Below are positions 1-8,360 of a stretch of 46,461 nucleotides of DNA, piece by piece. A model generated the notes under the pieces. The model was not told the origin of the DNA. It ran no database searches and worked only from the letters and a program-made list of their open reading frames with translations. Position 1 is the stretch's first letter; each line of letters starts with the position of its first letter. The translations under genes and the position numbers were made by a program. The stretch is taken from contig SSMV01000153.1 in the NCBI GenBank assembly GCA_004799435.1, forward strand, positions 1 to 46,461, read 5' to 3'. The stretch comes from Bradyrhizobium sp. Lineage in GTDB: Bacteria; Pseudomonadota; Alphaproteobacteria; Rhizobiales; Beijerinckiaceae.

Positions 1-153
1 ATTGGAATAGGTCTGTTCGACGCCGCTCTTGACGGCGCAAACCGGCGCCCATAGCGCGGTGCAGAAGCCCGAGGCTTCCGCCGGGAGTTCGGGCGTCAGC
101 GCCGCCGCGAGGATCGCCGCGGCAAAAATGATGAAGTCGGCTCGCCTCGTCAT
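1..153 (-). CDS. Small secreted Kazal-like protein (partial, C-terminus outside window)
   Basis: This gene starts at the ATG at 153 and reads leftwards off the window edge, leaving 51 codons. Residues 1-28 form a typical Sec signal peptide: two Arg after the start, a hydrophobic core, and a likely AEA-type cleavage region. The mature part has a Cys, six residues, then WAPVC, and further on TYSN. That matches the beginning of a Kazal-type inhibitor domain (C-x6-PVC...TYxNxC). The remaining Cys residues would lie outside the window. Kazal domains bind and inhibit serine proteases, but the role of such short bacterial versions is unknown. The gene is divergent from surE. The call rests on a short motif and a partial gene. 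Confidence 0.55.
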   Translation of the reverse strand, partial: MTRRADFIIFAAAILAAALTPELPAEASGFCTALWAPVCAVKSGVEQTYSN

Positions 154-291
154 TTTCGCCTCTTGTTGGCGGCGCGCTCGCGCCAGCGCCACTATCGCAT
201 GGTTCCATCCTTCGCGCGAAGCGCAGGCTTGCGTCGCGCGAATCGTCCCGGCGCGCTAGAACGACAGGCTCGCGGCAAGGAAAAGGCGTCA

Positions 292-1059
292 ATGCGGATT
301 CTGGTGACCAATGACGACGGCATTCATGCGCCCGGCCTGAAGGCGCTGGAGACGATCGCGCGGCGCTTTTCCGACGATGTTTTCGTCGTGGCGCCGGAAA
401 TCGACCAGTCGGGCGTCTCCCATTCGCTGTCGCTCAACAATCCGCTGCGATTGCGCGAAATCAGTCCGCGTCATTTCGCGGTGCACGGCACACCGACCGA
501 TTGCGTCATCATGGGCGTCAGGCGGCTGCTCGGCGACACAGCCCCGGACCTGATCCTTTCCGGCGTCAATAGCGGACAGAATGTCGCCGAGGACGTCGTC
601 TATTCCGGCACGATCGCTGCGGCGATGGAAGGCGCCTTGCTTGGCGTTAAGTCGATTGCGCTGTCGCAGGCCTATGGCGGCGCCGGTCGCGAGCGGATCA
701 ACTGGGACTGCGCGACGACCTTCGGCCCCCAGGTCATCGAGCGCATCCTTGCCGCCGGCATTCCGGAGGGCGTGTTGGTCAATGTCAATTTTCCCTCCTG
801 CCACGCGGCCGATGTGGCCGGATTTGCAATCACCCGCCAGGGACGGCGCGACAGCGAATTGATGCGCGTCGAGGAGCGTCACGACGGTCGCGCCATCCCC
901 TATTATTGGCTGATGTTCAACCGCGGCCGTTTTGAGCCGGGCGCCGGCACCGACATCGAGGCGCTGGCGGCGAAGAAAGTCTCGATCACGCCGCTTCGCC
1001 TCGATCTGACCGACGAGGCGACGCAGGCGCGCTACGCCGCGGCCTTCGCGAGCGCCTGA
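292..1059 (+). CDS. surE: 5'/3'-nucleotidase SurE
   Basis: The 255-residue protein is the usual SurE length. SurE hydrolyses nucleoside 5'- and 3'-monophosphates and some polyphosphate with a divalent metal in the cytoplasm. The N-terminal ILVTNDDG (residues 3-10) supplies the two metal-binding Asp; Ser40 in DQSG and Asn93 in SGVNSGQN are the other expected ligands. The ATG at 292 was chosen because the protein then begins at the conserved MRILVTNDDG and is preceded by the purine-rich stretch AAGGAAAAGG; the longer upstream reading has no family resemblance. It lies 3 bases upstream of pcm and is followed by nlpD, the classic stationary-phase survival cluster of proteobacteria. Confidence 0.96.
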   Translation: MRILVTNDDGIHAPGLKALETIARRFSDDVFVVAPEIDQSGVSHSLSLNNPLRLREISPRHFAVHGTPTDCVIMGVRRLLGDTAPDLILSGVNSGQNVAEDVVYSGTIAAAMEGALLGVKSIALSQAYGGAGRERINWDCATTFGPQVIERILAAGIPEGVLVNVNFPSCHAADVAGFAITRQGRRDSELMRVEERHDGRAIPYYWLMFNRGRFEPGAGTDIEALAAKKVSITPLRLDLTDEATQARYAAAFASA

Positions 1060-1062
1060 GCC

Positions 1063-1743
1063 ATGCCCACGCCGCCCGACGACAGCGACCCAGGCGCCAA
1101 TCCGGAAGCGGAAGAGCGGGTGCAGTTCATGCTGCGCCTGAGAGCGCGCGGCATTCGCGATCTCAGGGTGCTCAGAGCGCTGGAGCGCGCGCCGCGCTCT
1201 TTGTTCATGCCGCAACGCTTCGCCGACATTGCCGGGCGCGACATCGCGCTGCCGATCGGCGGCGGTCAGACCTCGCCGGCGCCCTCGACGGTCGCGGCGA
1301 TGATCGAGGCGCTCGATCCGCCGCCGCGCGGCCGCGTGCTGGAAGTCGGCACGGGCAGCGGCTACGCCGCCGCTTTGCTGGCGCAATTATGCGGCGAGGT
1401 CGTCTCGCTCGAACGGCGCCGGCCGCTGGCGCTTGAGGCCGCGGCGCGATTGTCGGCCTTCGGCCTCGACAATGTGCGGGTCGAATGGGCCGACGCGCTC
1501 GTCTTCGAGGGTGGCCGCTTCGACGCCATTCTGGTTCACGCGCTCATCGAGGCGCCGCCGGCCTCGCTTTGGGCGTCGCTCAATCCAGGGGGCGCGTTGG
1601 TGGCGGCGCTCGCCGTCGAGGCGGCGGCCGATCAACGCATTACGCGTTGGACGAAAAAGCCCGACGGCTGGTGGGCGGCGACCGAACGCGGCGCGACGCG
1701 CATGTTCCGGCCGCTTCTTTCCGGCGTGACGGGCGATCCCTGA
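1063..1743 (+). CDS. pcm: Protein-L-isoaspartate O-methyltransferase
   Basis: The 226-residue enzyme transfers a methyl group from SAM to L-isoaspartyl residues, starting repair of aged proteins. The family motif GQTSPAPSTVAAM (residues 69-81, compare GQTxSxPxxVAxM) binds the substrate, and VLEVGTGSGYAAALLA (92-107) is SAM-binding motif I. The N-terminus has an extension rich in Asp and Pro before the conserved helix. It sits directly behind surE, almost certainly in one transcript, with nlpD 134 bases further on. A second, more divergent member of the same family lies at 35985-36668 beside tolC; this copy has the better match to the catalytic enzyme. Confidence 0.93.
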   Translation: MPTPPDDSDPGANPEAEERVQFMLRLRARGIRDLRVLRALERAPRSLFMPQRFADIAGRDIALPIGGGQTSPAPSTVAAMIEALDPPPRGRVLEVGTGSGYAAALLAQLCGEVVSLERRRPLALEAAARLSAFGLDNVRVEWADALVFEGGRFDAILVHALIEAPPASLWASLNPGGALVAALAVEAAADQRITRWTKKPDGWWAATERGATRMFRPLLSGVTGDP

Positions 1744-1877
1744 GCAATTTCCTACGGACCTATAGCGGACCCGACCCGTCAACGCCGGCGGCAGCCGAAA
1801 ATTCATCTTAAACCAAGTCTTAAGACGTTCGGACGAAACTGCCGCGAAGTTGAGTTGCGTAGCGATGGGTTGGGCCG

Positions 1878-3191
1878 ATGAGAGAGTTCGCAGCGTTTGA
1901 TTTGCGTCGCGGCGTTGTCCGCATTGCGTTGACCGGGCTGGTCGGCGCTTGGCTCGCGGGGTGCTCGACGGACTCCGATCGGTTCTCCCAGTCCTACGCG
2001 CCAGCCTCAAGTCCCTTCACCAATCCTTTCGCCAGCAACGCGCCTGACGCTGCGCCGACATCGAGCGTCGCCTCCGCGCCATTGGCGCCTCCCGACGCCG
2101 TAGCGACCGCGGACGTCCCGCCCGCCACCTATCAGCCCGCCCAGCCGATTGTCCCGCATGTCGCCTCGGCGCAGCCGGTCGGCGGCTCCGCCGCTGGCTG
2201 GAGCATCGTTGGCGGTTCGCCGATCGTCGTCGCGCAGGGCGACAGCGCCGACACGCTTTCGCAGCGCTATGGCGTGCCTTCGGCCGCGCTGCTGAAGACC
2301 AATGGCCTGAGCAACGCGTCGCAGATTCACGGCGGCATGCACATCATCGTTCCCGTTTACAGCGCCGACAATTCGCCCGTCGGCGGCAAGTCCAAGTCTG
2401 TCGCGTCCTCCGACGACGCGGCGCCGGTCAAACACGCCAAGGCGAAGGAGGCCAGGGATGATGACGCGGCCGACGCCAAGCGCGCCAAGGCCAAGCTCGC
2501 CAAGGAAGACAAGGACGACGACGCCGCGCCGAAGAAACAAGCGAAGGCGACAGACAAATCGAGCGACAAGTCGAACGACAAGACCGCCGACAAGAGCGCG
2601 GATAAGCCCGCCGCCAAATCGACGGAGAAGTCGGCCGACAAATCCGCTGACAAGTCTGCCAAGACTCTGCCGGCCAAGACTCTGGTCGCCGACGCCAAAG
2701 ATTCCGACGCCGGCACGACGACGGCGAAGAAGAGCGCCCCCGACACGATGCCGACCAGCGCCGTGCGTCCGGGCGACGCGGCCGCGCCGCTGACTGGCGC
2801 GCAAGCCGACGCGGCCGGCGTCGCGCCGGAGTTCCGCTGGCCGGCGCGCGGGCGCATCATCGAAGGCTTCAAGGCCGGCGGCAACGACGGCATCAACATC
2901 GCTGTGCCAGAAGGCACGTCGGTGCGGGCGGCCGAGAGCGGCGTCGTCGCTTACGCCGGCGACGAATTGAAGGGCTATGGCAATCTCGTCCTGATCCGCC
3001 ACCCCAACGGCTTCGTCAGCGCCTACGCCAACAATGGCGAGCTCGACGTCAAGCGCGGCGACACGGTCAAACGCGGCCAGATCATCGCCAAGTCGGGCCA
3101 GACCGGCAATGTCAATTCGCCGCAGCTTCATTTCGAGCTGCGCAAGGGTTCGACCCCGGTCGATCCCACCAGCTATCTCGCCGGCCTCTGA
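1878..3191 (+). CDS. nlpD: NlpD-type lipoprotein: LysM plus degenerate LytM/M23 domain
   Basis: This 437-residue protein has a lipoprotein signal with lipobox LAGC (Cys29), a Pro/Ala-rich stretch, a LysM peptidoglycan-binding domain (about 115-160), a long Lys/Asp/Ser/Ala linker with KSADKS-like repeats (about 171-290), and a C-terminal M23/LytM domain (about 325-430). The zinc ligands of active M23 peptidases are mostly replaced: the HxGxD motif reads NDGIN (336-340), and the first His of the HxH-type motif is Asn in YANNG. Only the His of LHFE (418) remains. That is the pattern of NlpD/EnvC activators of cell-wall amidases rather than hydrolases. The surE-pcm-nlpD order supports the name. 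It ends in a strong terminator. Confidence 0.88.
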   Translation: MREFAAFDLRRGVVRIALTGLVGAWLAGCSTDSDRFSQSYAPASSPFTNPFASNAPDAAPTSSVASAPLAPPDAVATADVPPATYQPAQPIVPHVASAQPVGGSAAGWSIVGGSPIVVAQGDSADTLSQRYGVPSAALLKTNGLSNASQIHGGMHIIVPVYSADNSPVGGKSKSVASSDDAAPVKHAKAKEARDDDAADAKRAKAKLAKEDKDDDAAPKKQAKATDKSSDKSNDKTADKSADKPAAKSTEKSADKSADKSAKTLPAKTLVADAKDSDAGTTTAKKSAPDTMPTSAVRPGDAAAPLTGAQADAAGVAPEFRWPARGRIIEGFKAGGNDGINIAVPEGTSVRAAESGVVAYAGDELKGYGNLVLIRHPNGFVSAYANNGELDVKRGDTVKRGQIIAKSGQTGNVNSPQLHFELRKGSTPVDPTSYLAGL

Positions 3192-3293
3192 ACGGCCTCA
3201 AGCGAGTGTAAGAGAGATCGTCTGGTCCTCCAGTCTGGACGATATATTCCGCGGGCCGGCCGCGAGACACGAACGGTCACGTGGACGACATCC

Positions 3294-3332
3294 AAGGCGG
3301 CGGGTCCCAAGACAGGCCTGCCGCCTTTTTTA
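3294..3332 (+). terminator. Rho-independent terminator of nlpD
   Basis: A GC-rich stem (GGCGGCGGG paired with CCTGCCGCC) is followed directly by a run of six T and more A/T on the plus strand. It lies about 100 bases after the nlpD stop and just before the convergent ATPase gene ends. Confidence 0.8.
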
Positions 3333-3334
3333 TT

Positions 3335-4234
3335 TCAATTGGCCCTATCAAGCTGGCGGCCAAGCCGGCCGGCGAGATCCTGGGTATATTGCCAGGCGGT
3401 GCGGCCCGAGCGCGCGCCGCGCGTCGTCGCCCATTCCAGCGCCTCGCGCTCCAGCGTTTCGTCGGGAACGTCGAGCGCGAAATATTTGGCGTAGCCGCGC
3501 ACCATGGCGAGATAATCGTCCTGGCTGCAATGGTGGAAGCCGAGCCAGAGGCCGAAGCGGTCCGACAGCGAGACTTTCTCCTCCACCGCTTCGCCGGGAT
3601 TGATCGCGCTCGAGCGCTCGTTTTCCACCATCTCGCGCGGGATCAGATGGCGGCGATTGGACGTTGCGTAGAAGACGACATTGGCGGGGCGACCTTCGAC
3701 GCCGCCTTCGAGCGCCGCCTTGAGCGACTTGTAGGACGTGTCGCCGCCGTCGAAGGAGAGATCGTCGCAAAAGACGATGAAGCGCTCGGGCGCGTCGCGC
3801 ATCAGCGCCATTAGCGTCGGCAGGCTCTCGATGTCCTCGCGATGGATTTCGACCAGCTTGAGCGGGGCGGCGAGGCCGGGCTGGCGATTGATCTCCGCAT
3901 GCGCGGCCTTGACCAGCGACGACTTGCCCATGCCGCGCGCGCCCCACAGCAGTGCATTATTGGCCGGCAGCCCGCGCGCGAAACGCAACGTATTGTCGAT
4001 CAGGAGATCGCGAACCCGATCGACGCCGCGCAGCAGCGAAATGTCGACCCGATTGACCTGGGCGATCGGATCTAGCGCCGCGCGGTCGGCGCGCCAGACG
4101 AAGGCGTCGGCGCGGCCGAAATCAGGTTTCGGGCGGGCCGGCGGGGCAAGCCGCTCCAGCGCTTCGGCGATGCGGGCGAGCGCCTGGGCGACATCCGGGG
4201 CGGAAGGCGGGGAAGCGGTCATCGAAGCGTCCAT
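3335..4234 (-). CDS. DUF815-family P-loop ATPase
   Basis: The 299-residue protein carries a Walker A motif GARGMGKSS and a Walker B-like segment FIVFCDDLSF, followed by the sensor-like FYATSNRRHL. These are hallmarks of the DUF815 AAA-type ATPases, whose cellular role is not established. The N-terminal 60 residues form an Ala-rich helix with no clear motif. The start is uncertain: ATG at 4234 or 4222, or TTG at 4273, are all in frame and none has a good ribosome site. I used 4234. It is convergent with nlpD and shares the terminator region. In related genomes this gene is commonly near surE-pcm-nlpD. Confidence 0.85.
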   Translation of the reverse strand: MDASMTASPPSAPDVAQALARIAEALERLAPPARPKPDFGRADAFVWRADRAALDPIAQVNRVDISLLRGVDRVRDLLIDNTLRFARGLPANNALLWGARGMGKSSLVKAAHAEINRQPGLAAPLKLVEIHREDIESLPTLMALMRDAPERFIVFCDDLSFDGGDTSYKSLKAALEGGVEGRPANVVFYATSNRRHLIPREMVENERSSAINPGEAVEEKVSLSDRFGLWLGFHHCSQDDYLAMVRGYAKYFALDVPDETLEREALEWATTRGARSGRTAWQYTQDLAGRLGRQLDRAN

Positions 4235-4390
4235 GAAACAGCCGGCGGGCGGTTTGGCACAATCGCGCGCCAAGCTCCAGCGACGGCGTGTTAAGGCCGT
4301 CCTGCGGCCCAGACTGTGAAAATGACGGCCGCGATGCTATATATTGGTCCAGCGCGCCGGGCCTTGAACCCGGTCGAGCATGAGGCGCCG

Positions 4391-4771
4391 ATGAGAAATT
4401 CACGTTTCAAGGCGATGGGCCTGACCGACGCCGCCGCGCAGCGGGTTCAGGAAGTCATCGCGGCCGCCGACCGGCCGATCGTCGGCCTCCGGGTCGGGGT
4501 CAGGAATGGCGGCTGCGCCGGCATGTCCTATACGATGGAATTCGCCGATAGCGTCGCCGCCAATGACGAGGTCGTCGAAGACAAGGGCGTGAAGCTGCTT
4601 GTCGATCCCAAGGCGCTGCTGTTCCTGCTCGGAACGCAGATGGATTTTCGCGCCGACAAGCTCTCGGCCGGTTTCGTTTTCCTGAATCCGAACGAGACCT
4701 CGGCCTGCGGCTGCGGCGAGAGTGTCGCGATCACGCCCGCCTCGCCCGAGGCGATCGCCGCCAGCGAGTGA
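4391..4771 (+). CDS. HesB/IscA/SufA-type iron-sulfur carrier protein
   Basis: The 126-residue protein has the three conserved cysteines of A-type Fe-S carriers: Cys42 in NGGCAGMSY and Cys106/Cys108 in SACGCGES. These proteins accept Fe-S clusters from the SUF or ISC scaffold and deliver them to apo-enzymes in the cytoplasm. The ATG at 4391 fits the family N-terminus and follows a GAGG element; an upstream in-frame GTG at 4316 would add a stretch without homology. No other suf gene is visible nearby, so whether it is sufA, iscA or erpA cannot be settled here. The TfoX-domain gene follows after 11 bases. Confidence 0.9.
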   Translation: MRNSRFKAMGLTDAAAQRVQEVIAAADRPIVGLRVGVRNGGCAGMSYTMEFADSVAANDEVVEDKGVKLLVDPKALLFLLGTQMDFRADKLSAGFVFLNPNETSACGCGESVAITPASPEAIAASE

Positions 4772-4782
4772 GCTAAAGTTCG

Positions 4783-5229
4783 ATGGATCGCGAGGGACTG
4801 GAGGAGCTTTTTGCGCCCTTCGGTCCGGTGAGCCTGCGCCGCGTCTTCAGCGGCCATGGCGTCTATGCCGACGACCTCTGTTTCGCGCTCGCGTTGCGCG
4901 GCGAGGTTTTCATCAAGACCGACGCCGAGACCCGAGCCGAATTTGTCGCGGCGGGATCGCGTCCCTTCGTTTACAGCGCGCGCGGGCGTGAGGTGACGGT
5001 CGGCTCCTATTGGCGGCTCGTCGCCTCGGCCTATGACGACGAGGACGAACTCAGGCGCTGGTCGGCGCTCGGCCTGGCGGCGGCGCGGCGCGCCGCGACG
5101 GCCAAGGCGGCGAAAGCGAAAAAGACGAAAGCCAAGTCCGCCAAAAGCCAGCCGGCTAAGGCGACGAAGCGATCGACCCGAGTCCGGCCTGCCGCCGGCT
5201 CGCCAGCAAAGCCACGACGGCGACGTTGA
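4783..5229 (+). CDS. TfoX N-terminal-domain protein with Lys/Arg-rich tail
   Basis: Residues 1-100 match the TfoX N-terminal domain (FAPFGPVSLRRVFSGHGVYADDLCFAL and the following core), a small fold found in competence regulators and in many stand-alone proteins of unknown function. Residues 100-148 are almost entirely Ala, Lys, Arg, Ser and Pro, resembling a histone-H1-like, probably nucleic-acid-binding or disordered tail. The last 24 codons overlap the 3' end of the convergent acyltransferase gene. It is probably co-transcribed with the Fe-S carrier upstream. A role in competence is not implied by this domain alone. Confidence 0.82.
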   Translation: MDREGLEELFAPFGPVSLRRVFSGHGVYADDLCFALALRGEVFIKTDAETRAEFVAAGSRPFVYSARGREVTVGSYWRLVASAYDDEDELRRWSALGLAAARRAATAKAAKAKKTKAKSAKSQPAKATKRSTRVRPAAGSPAKPRRRR

Positions 5230-6328
5230 GACGCGCCAGCCACCAGCGGCTGGCGAGCGCCAGCAGCCAGGCGACCGCCAGCGAGACGACAAGCGTCGCG
5301 GCGATCGCAGCCGGCGCGGAGCCCGTCGCCAGAAAGACGTAAGCGCCCGCCGAGCAGAGGATCGGCAGATGGACCAGATAGAAGGGGAATGAGAGTTCGC
5401 CGCAGATCCGGCCCCAGGGCCGCGACAGCAGGGCGCGCATCCCCGGCCAGCTCTCCGCCATCATGATCAAAGCCGCGGCGCCCGTGGCGTGAAGAAAGGG
5501 AATTGGCGCCGAGACCGGCCAGATCGCGGTCAAAGGCGCATAGACGCCCAGCGCGCCCTGCGTATAGCCACAGGCGAGCAGGGCCAGCGCGACGACGATG
5601 GCGCTGACCACGGCGGGCAGGCGGGGCGCCTCAACCGGCAGGAAGGTCGCCAGCCCTAAGCCGACGACAAAGGGAAAGAGCGCCGGATTGGCCGCGCCGC
5701 AGACTACGCCCGCGGCGCCGACGACGATTAGCCGGACCCACCGCGCTGGGCGCGGCGCCAGCAAAAAGGCCAGCCCGTAGACCATCAAGCTGCCGTAAAA
5801 CTCGAAGGACATCGTCCAAAGGCTGCTGTCGTAAGTGGAATCGCCGCGCAGAAACGTCAGCGCGGCGCCCTGCAGCACGGCCGAGACGAAGCTTGGCTGG
5901 AAGGACGCGACGCCGGTCAGCGCGCCGCCAAAATGAGCGAACCACGACGAGCCGGTCAGCAAGGCGGCCGGCGCGTAGAAATAAGCGCCAAGGGCAAAAA
6001 GCAGCCAGGAGCCGAGCGTGGCGGCCAGGGTCGGGCCGGCCAGCCGCGGCCAACGTTTGATCAGCCCGCGCAGAAGAGGGTCGGTGTCGCCGCTCGTCAG
6101 CGCCTGCCGTGTCAGCACGAAGCCGGAGAGGACGAAAAAGAACGCCACTGCGCCGGCGCCATGGACGGCGACAAACCAGAAGCGCGAACGCGCCGTTTCG
6201 GCGATCGGGGTCGCGTCGAGATAGCCGGACGAGGCGGGATAGAAGGCGAGCATCGAATGCCAGCCGAAGACGGCGAGAGCGGCGAGACCGCGCATCGCAT
6301 CGAGGCTGACGTCCCGCTCTTTGCCCAT
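5156..6328 (-). CDS. Acyltransferase 3 family membrane protein (OafA/YrhL-like)
   Basis: The 390-residue protein begins with SLDAMRGLAALAVFGWHS, the conserved first helix of acyltransferase-3 enzymes, whose catalytic His lies in this helix. About ten hydrophobic segments follow. SFPFYLVHLPIL near the C-terminus is the usual late motif. Members O-acylate sugars of exopolysaccharide, O-antigen or peptidoglycan from the cytoplasmic membrane; the substrate here is unknown, and no glycan cluster is adjacent. The 3' end overlaps the convergent TfoX gene by 74 bases. The start at ATG 6328 precedes the conserved motif by a suitable seven residues. Confidence 0.88.
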   Translation of the reverse strand: MGKERDVSLDAMRGLAALAVFGWHSMLAFYPASSGYLDATPIAETARSRFWFVAVHGAGAVAFFFVLSGFVLTRQALTSGDTDPLLRGLIKRWPRLAGPTLAATLGSWLLFALGAYFYAPAALLTGSSWFAHFGGALTGVASFQPSFVSAVLQGAALTFLRGDSTYDSSLWTMSFEFYGSLMVYGLAFLLAPRPARWVRLIVVGAAGVVCGAANPALFPFVVGLGLATFLPVEAPRLPAVVSAIVVALALLACGYTQGALGVYAPLTAIWPVSAPIPFLHATGAAALIMMAESWPGMRALLSRPWGRICGELSFPFYLVHLPILCSAGAYVFLATGSAPAAIAATLVVSLAVAWLLALASRWWLARLNVAVVALLASRRQAGLGSIASSP

Positions 6329-6439
6329 GTTGGAAACATCCCGGCGCAGCCGCCGCCAATGCCCGTGCGGGCGCGGCGGCGCTTCACTATCGCGGGCAAT
6401 GCTTGACGGCGGCTTACTGGCGAACCGCCGCCGAGAGCC

Positions 6440-8020
6440 TCAGTCTTCGGCTTCGGCCGGAACGGGCTTGGGCGGCAGGCGCACCGGGCGGAGCAGAAAA
6501 CTCGGCACATGATCGCCTAACCCAACAACCGGCGCGTCCGGGCCGTCGTCGCGGCGCGGCGGCCGGGCTGCGGGCTGGGCATGGCGCGGGTCCGGCCGGG
6601 GCGGCGAACCGCCGTGCCGACCCGGATTGTGATCGCGGCCCGCGCGATGGCGCTCGTTGCGCTTGGGCTCCTCGTTACGCTTCGGTTCCTCGTTACGCTT
6701 CGGCTCCTCGCTCCGCCGGGCCTCTCCCCGCGGCTGAGCGGGACGCTCGGCGGCAGGAGTTTCGGCCGCATGCGTGTGGCGTGACGGCCCCTGGCCGCGT
6801 CGCCCGCGCCCGCCGCGACCGCGTTCGCCATGGCCTCGCTCGCCGTGACGCTCGTTTCCGGTCTCGGCGACTTCGCTTGCTTCCTCGATCGGCGCTTCGC
6901 CGCCGACCTGCCATTCGATCTTCTTGGCGATCAGCTTTTCGATGTCCTCGACCGCGCGCGCGTCGCCGCGCGCGACGATCGTCCAGGCGACGCCCGTCTT
7001 GCCGGCGCGGCCGGTGCGGCCGATACGGTGGACGTAATCCTCGGCGTGATGGGGCGGATCGTAATTGATGACGTGGCTGACGTCGGGAATGTCGAGGCCG
7101 CGCGCGGCGACGTCGGAACAGACCAGAAGCTGGACCTGATCGTTGCGGAAAGCGTCGAGCGCCGCCATTCGGGTGCGCTGGTCGAGATCGCCATGCAGCG
7201 CGCCGACCGAGAAACCGTGCTTCTGCAGCGAGCGGTAGACCACCTGCACGTCCCGCTTGCGATTGCAGAAGATCAGCGCGTTCTTGAAATCCTCGGCCTT
7301 GCGGATGAGCTGGCGCAGCGTGGCGCGCTTCTCCTCGGGCGAAGCGCCTGAGCGCACCAGCGACTGGCTGATGCCTTCGGCGGTGGAGGCGGCGCGAGCG
7401 ACTTCGACGCGCACCGGATTGTGGAGGAAGGTCTCGGTCAGCCGCGTGATTTCTGGCGGCATGGTGGCCGAGAAGAACAGCGTCTGGCGGGTGAAGGGAA
7501 CCAGTTTGCAGATCGCCTCGATGTCGGGAATGAAACCCATGTCGAGCATGCGGTCGGCTTCGTCGATCACCAGAATCTCGATGCCAGTCAGCAGGATTTT
7601 GCCGCGACCGACGAAATCGAGCAGGCGGCCGGGCGTGGCGATCAGCACGTCGGCGCCGCGGGTGATCTTGGCTTCCTGATCGGCGAAGGAGACGCCGCCG
7701 ATCAACAGGGCGAGATTGAGCTTGTGATTGACGCCGTAGCGGCCGAAGGCCTCTTCGACCTGAGCGGCCAGTTCGCGGGTCGGCTCGAGGATGAGCGTGC
7801 GCGGCATGCGCGCTCTGGCGCGGCCTTTTTCCAAGAGCGACAGCATCGGCAGGGTGAAGGCGGCGGTCTTGCCGGTGCCGGTTTGCGCGATGCCGAGGAT
7901 GTCGCGTCCCTGCAGGGCGTGGGGGATCGATTGTTCTTGAATGGGGGTTGGCGTCTCATAGCCGGAGGCGCGGACGGCGTTGAGCACTTTCTCGCTCAGG
8001 CCGAGTTCATCAAATCGCAT
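6440..8020 (-). CDS. rhlE: DEAD-box ATP-dependent RNA helicase RhlE
   Basis: The 526-residue protein has a Q-motif region (PTPIQEQSIP), Walker A AQTGTGKT (45-52), PTRELAAQ, TPGRLLD, DEAD (153-156), SAT (184-186), and the helicase C-terminal motifs ARGLDIPDVSHVINYD and HRIGRTGRAG. It begins MRFDELGLSEKVL, as RhlE proteins do. From about residue 385 the tail is long and disordered, rich in Arg, Gly, Glu and Pro, with three KRNEEP repeats encoded by 18-base tandem repeats near 6652-6705. RhlE helps ribosome assembly and mRNA turnover with RNase E, often in the cold. A good promoter at 8162-8189 implies a 5' leader of about 135 bases. Confidence 0.93.
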   Translation of the reverse strand: MRFDELGLSEKVLNAVRASGYETPTPIQEQSIPHALQGRDILGIAQTGTGKTAAFTLPMLSLLEKGRARARMPRTLILEPTRELAAQVEEAFGRYGVNHKLNLALLIGGVSFADQEAKITRGADVLIATPGRLLDFVGRGKILLTGIEILVIDEADRMLDMGFIPDIEAICKLVPFTRQTLFFSATMPPEITRLTETFLHNPVRVEVARAASTAEGISQSLVRSGASPEEKRATLRQLIRKAEDFKNALIFCNRKRDVQVVYRSLQKHGFSVGALHGDLDQRTRMAALDAFRNDQVQLLVCSDVAARGLDIPDVSHVINYDPPHHAEDYVHRIGRTGRAGKTGVAWTIVARGDARAVEDIEKLIAKKIEWQVGGEAPIEEASEVAETGNERHGERGHGERGRGGRGRRGQGPSRHTHAAETPAAERPAQPRGEARRSEEPKRNEEPKRNEEPKRNERHRAGRDHNPGRHGGSPPRPDPRHAQPAARPPRRDDGPDAPVVGLGDHVPSFLLRPVRLPPKPVPAEAED

Positions 8021-8360
8021 TTCTTCTCACTGGGACGGTGTTTTAAGGCAGGCGGCTTGAACGCCCGCAGGTGATGGCGCGCCTCGTTGGGCGACGTCCG
8101 CGCGAGGCTTTGGAAAGGCTCGCGCAAAGCTGGGGCTTTTTAAGCGCCCACAACTAGGCGAGGTATAGTCCGAATCACGCCAATGTCAACGAAACGAGCC
8201 TTTTAGCGGCGTGCTCCGGCAATTCTGCCCGTTAGACTTGGTTAACCGTCGCTCCCGTAACCTGCAGGCGACTGCGAGTCGTTCGCCCTCGTGGTGAATT
8301 CGCGTCTCCCGCGGACGTTCGCGGGCGGGTCCGAAAGACAGCTGCAAGGTTGGATCGCCC
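8021..8360. other. Divergent intergenic region rhlE / chemoreceptor
   Basis: These 340 bases hold the rhlE promoter and leader on the minus strand. The leader contains an A/T-rich inverted repeat (GGGCGCTT with AAGCCCC, around 8130-8150) near its 5' end, which could form a hairpin. On the plus side, towards the chemoreceptor, I see a GTTAACC element near 8240 but no convincing -35/-10 pair. No open frame here looks like a gene. Confidence 0.5.
8162..8189 (-). promoter_or_regulatory. Sigma-70-type promoter of rhlE
   Basis: On the minus strand TTGACA (8189-8184) is followed after 16 bases by TATACC (8167-8162). This is the best housekeeping-like promoter in the window. Transcription would begin near 8155, giving rhlE a leader of about 135 bases. 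Confidence 0.65.

Noticed and set aside
289-1386. Large minus-strand open frame over surE and pcm
   Set aside because: It is antisense to two well-supported genes and has the Arg/Ala/Gly-rich composition of shadow frames in GC-rich DNA.
1815-1835. CtrA box CTTAA...TTAAG upstream of nlpD
   Set aside because: The two TTAA halves are 8 bases apart rather than 7 and no further support exists.
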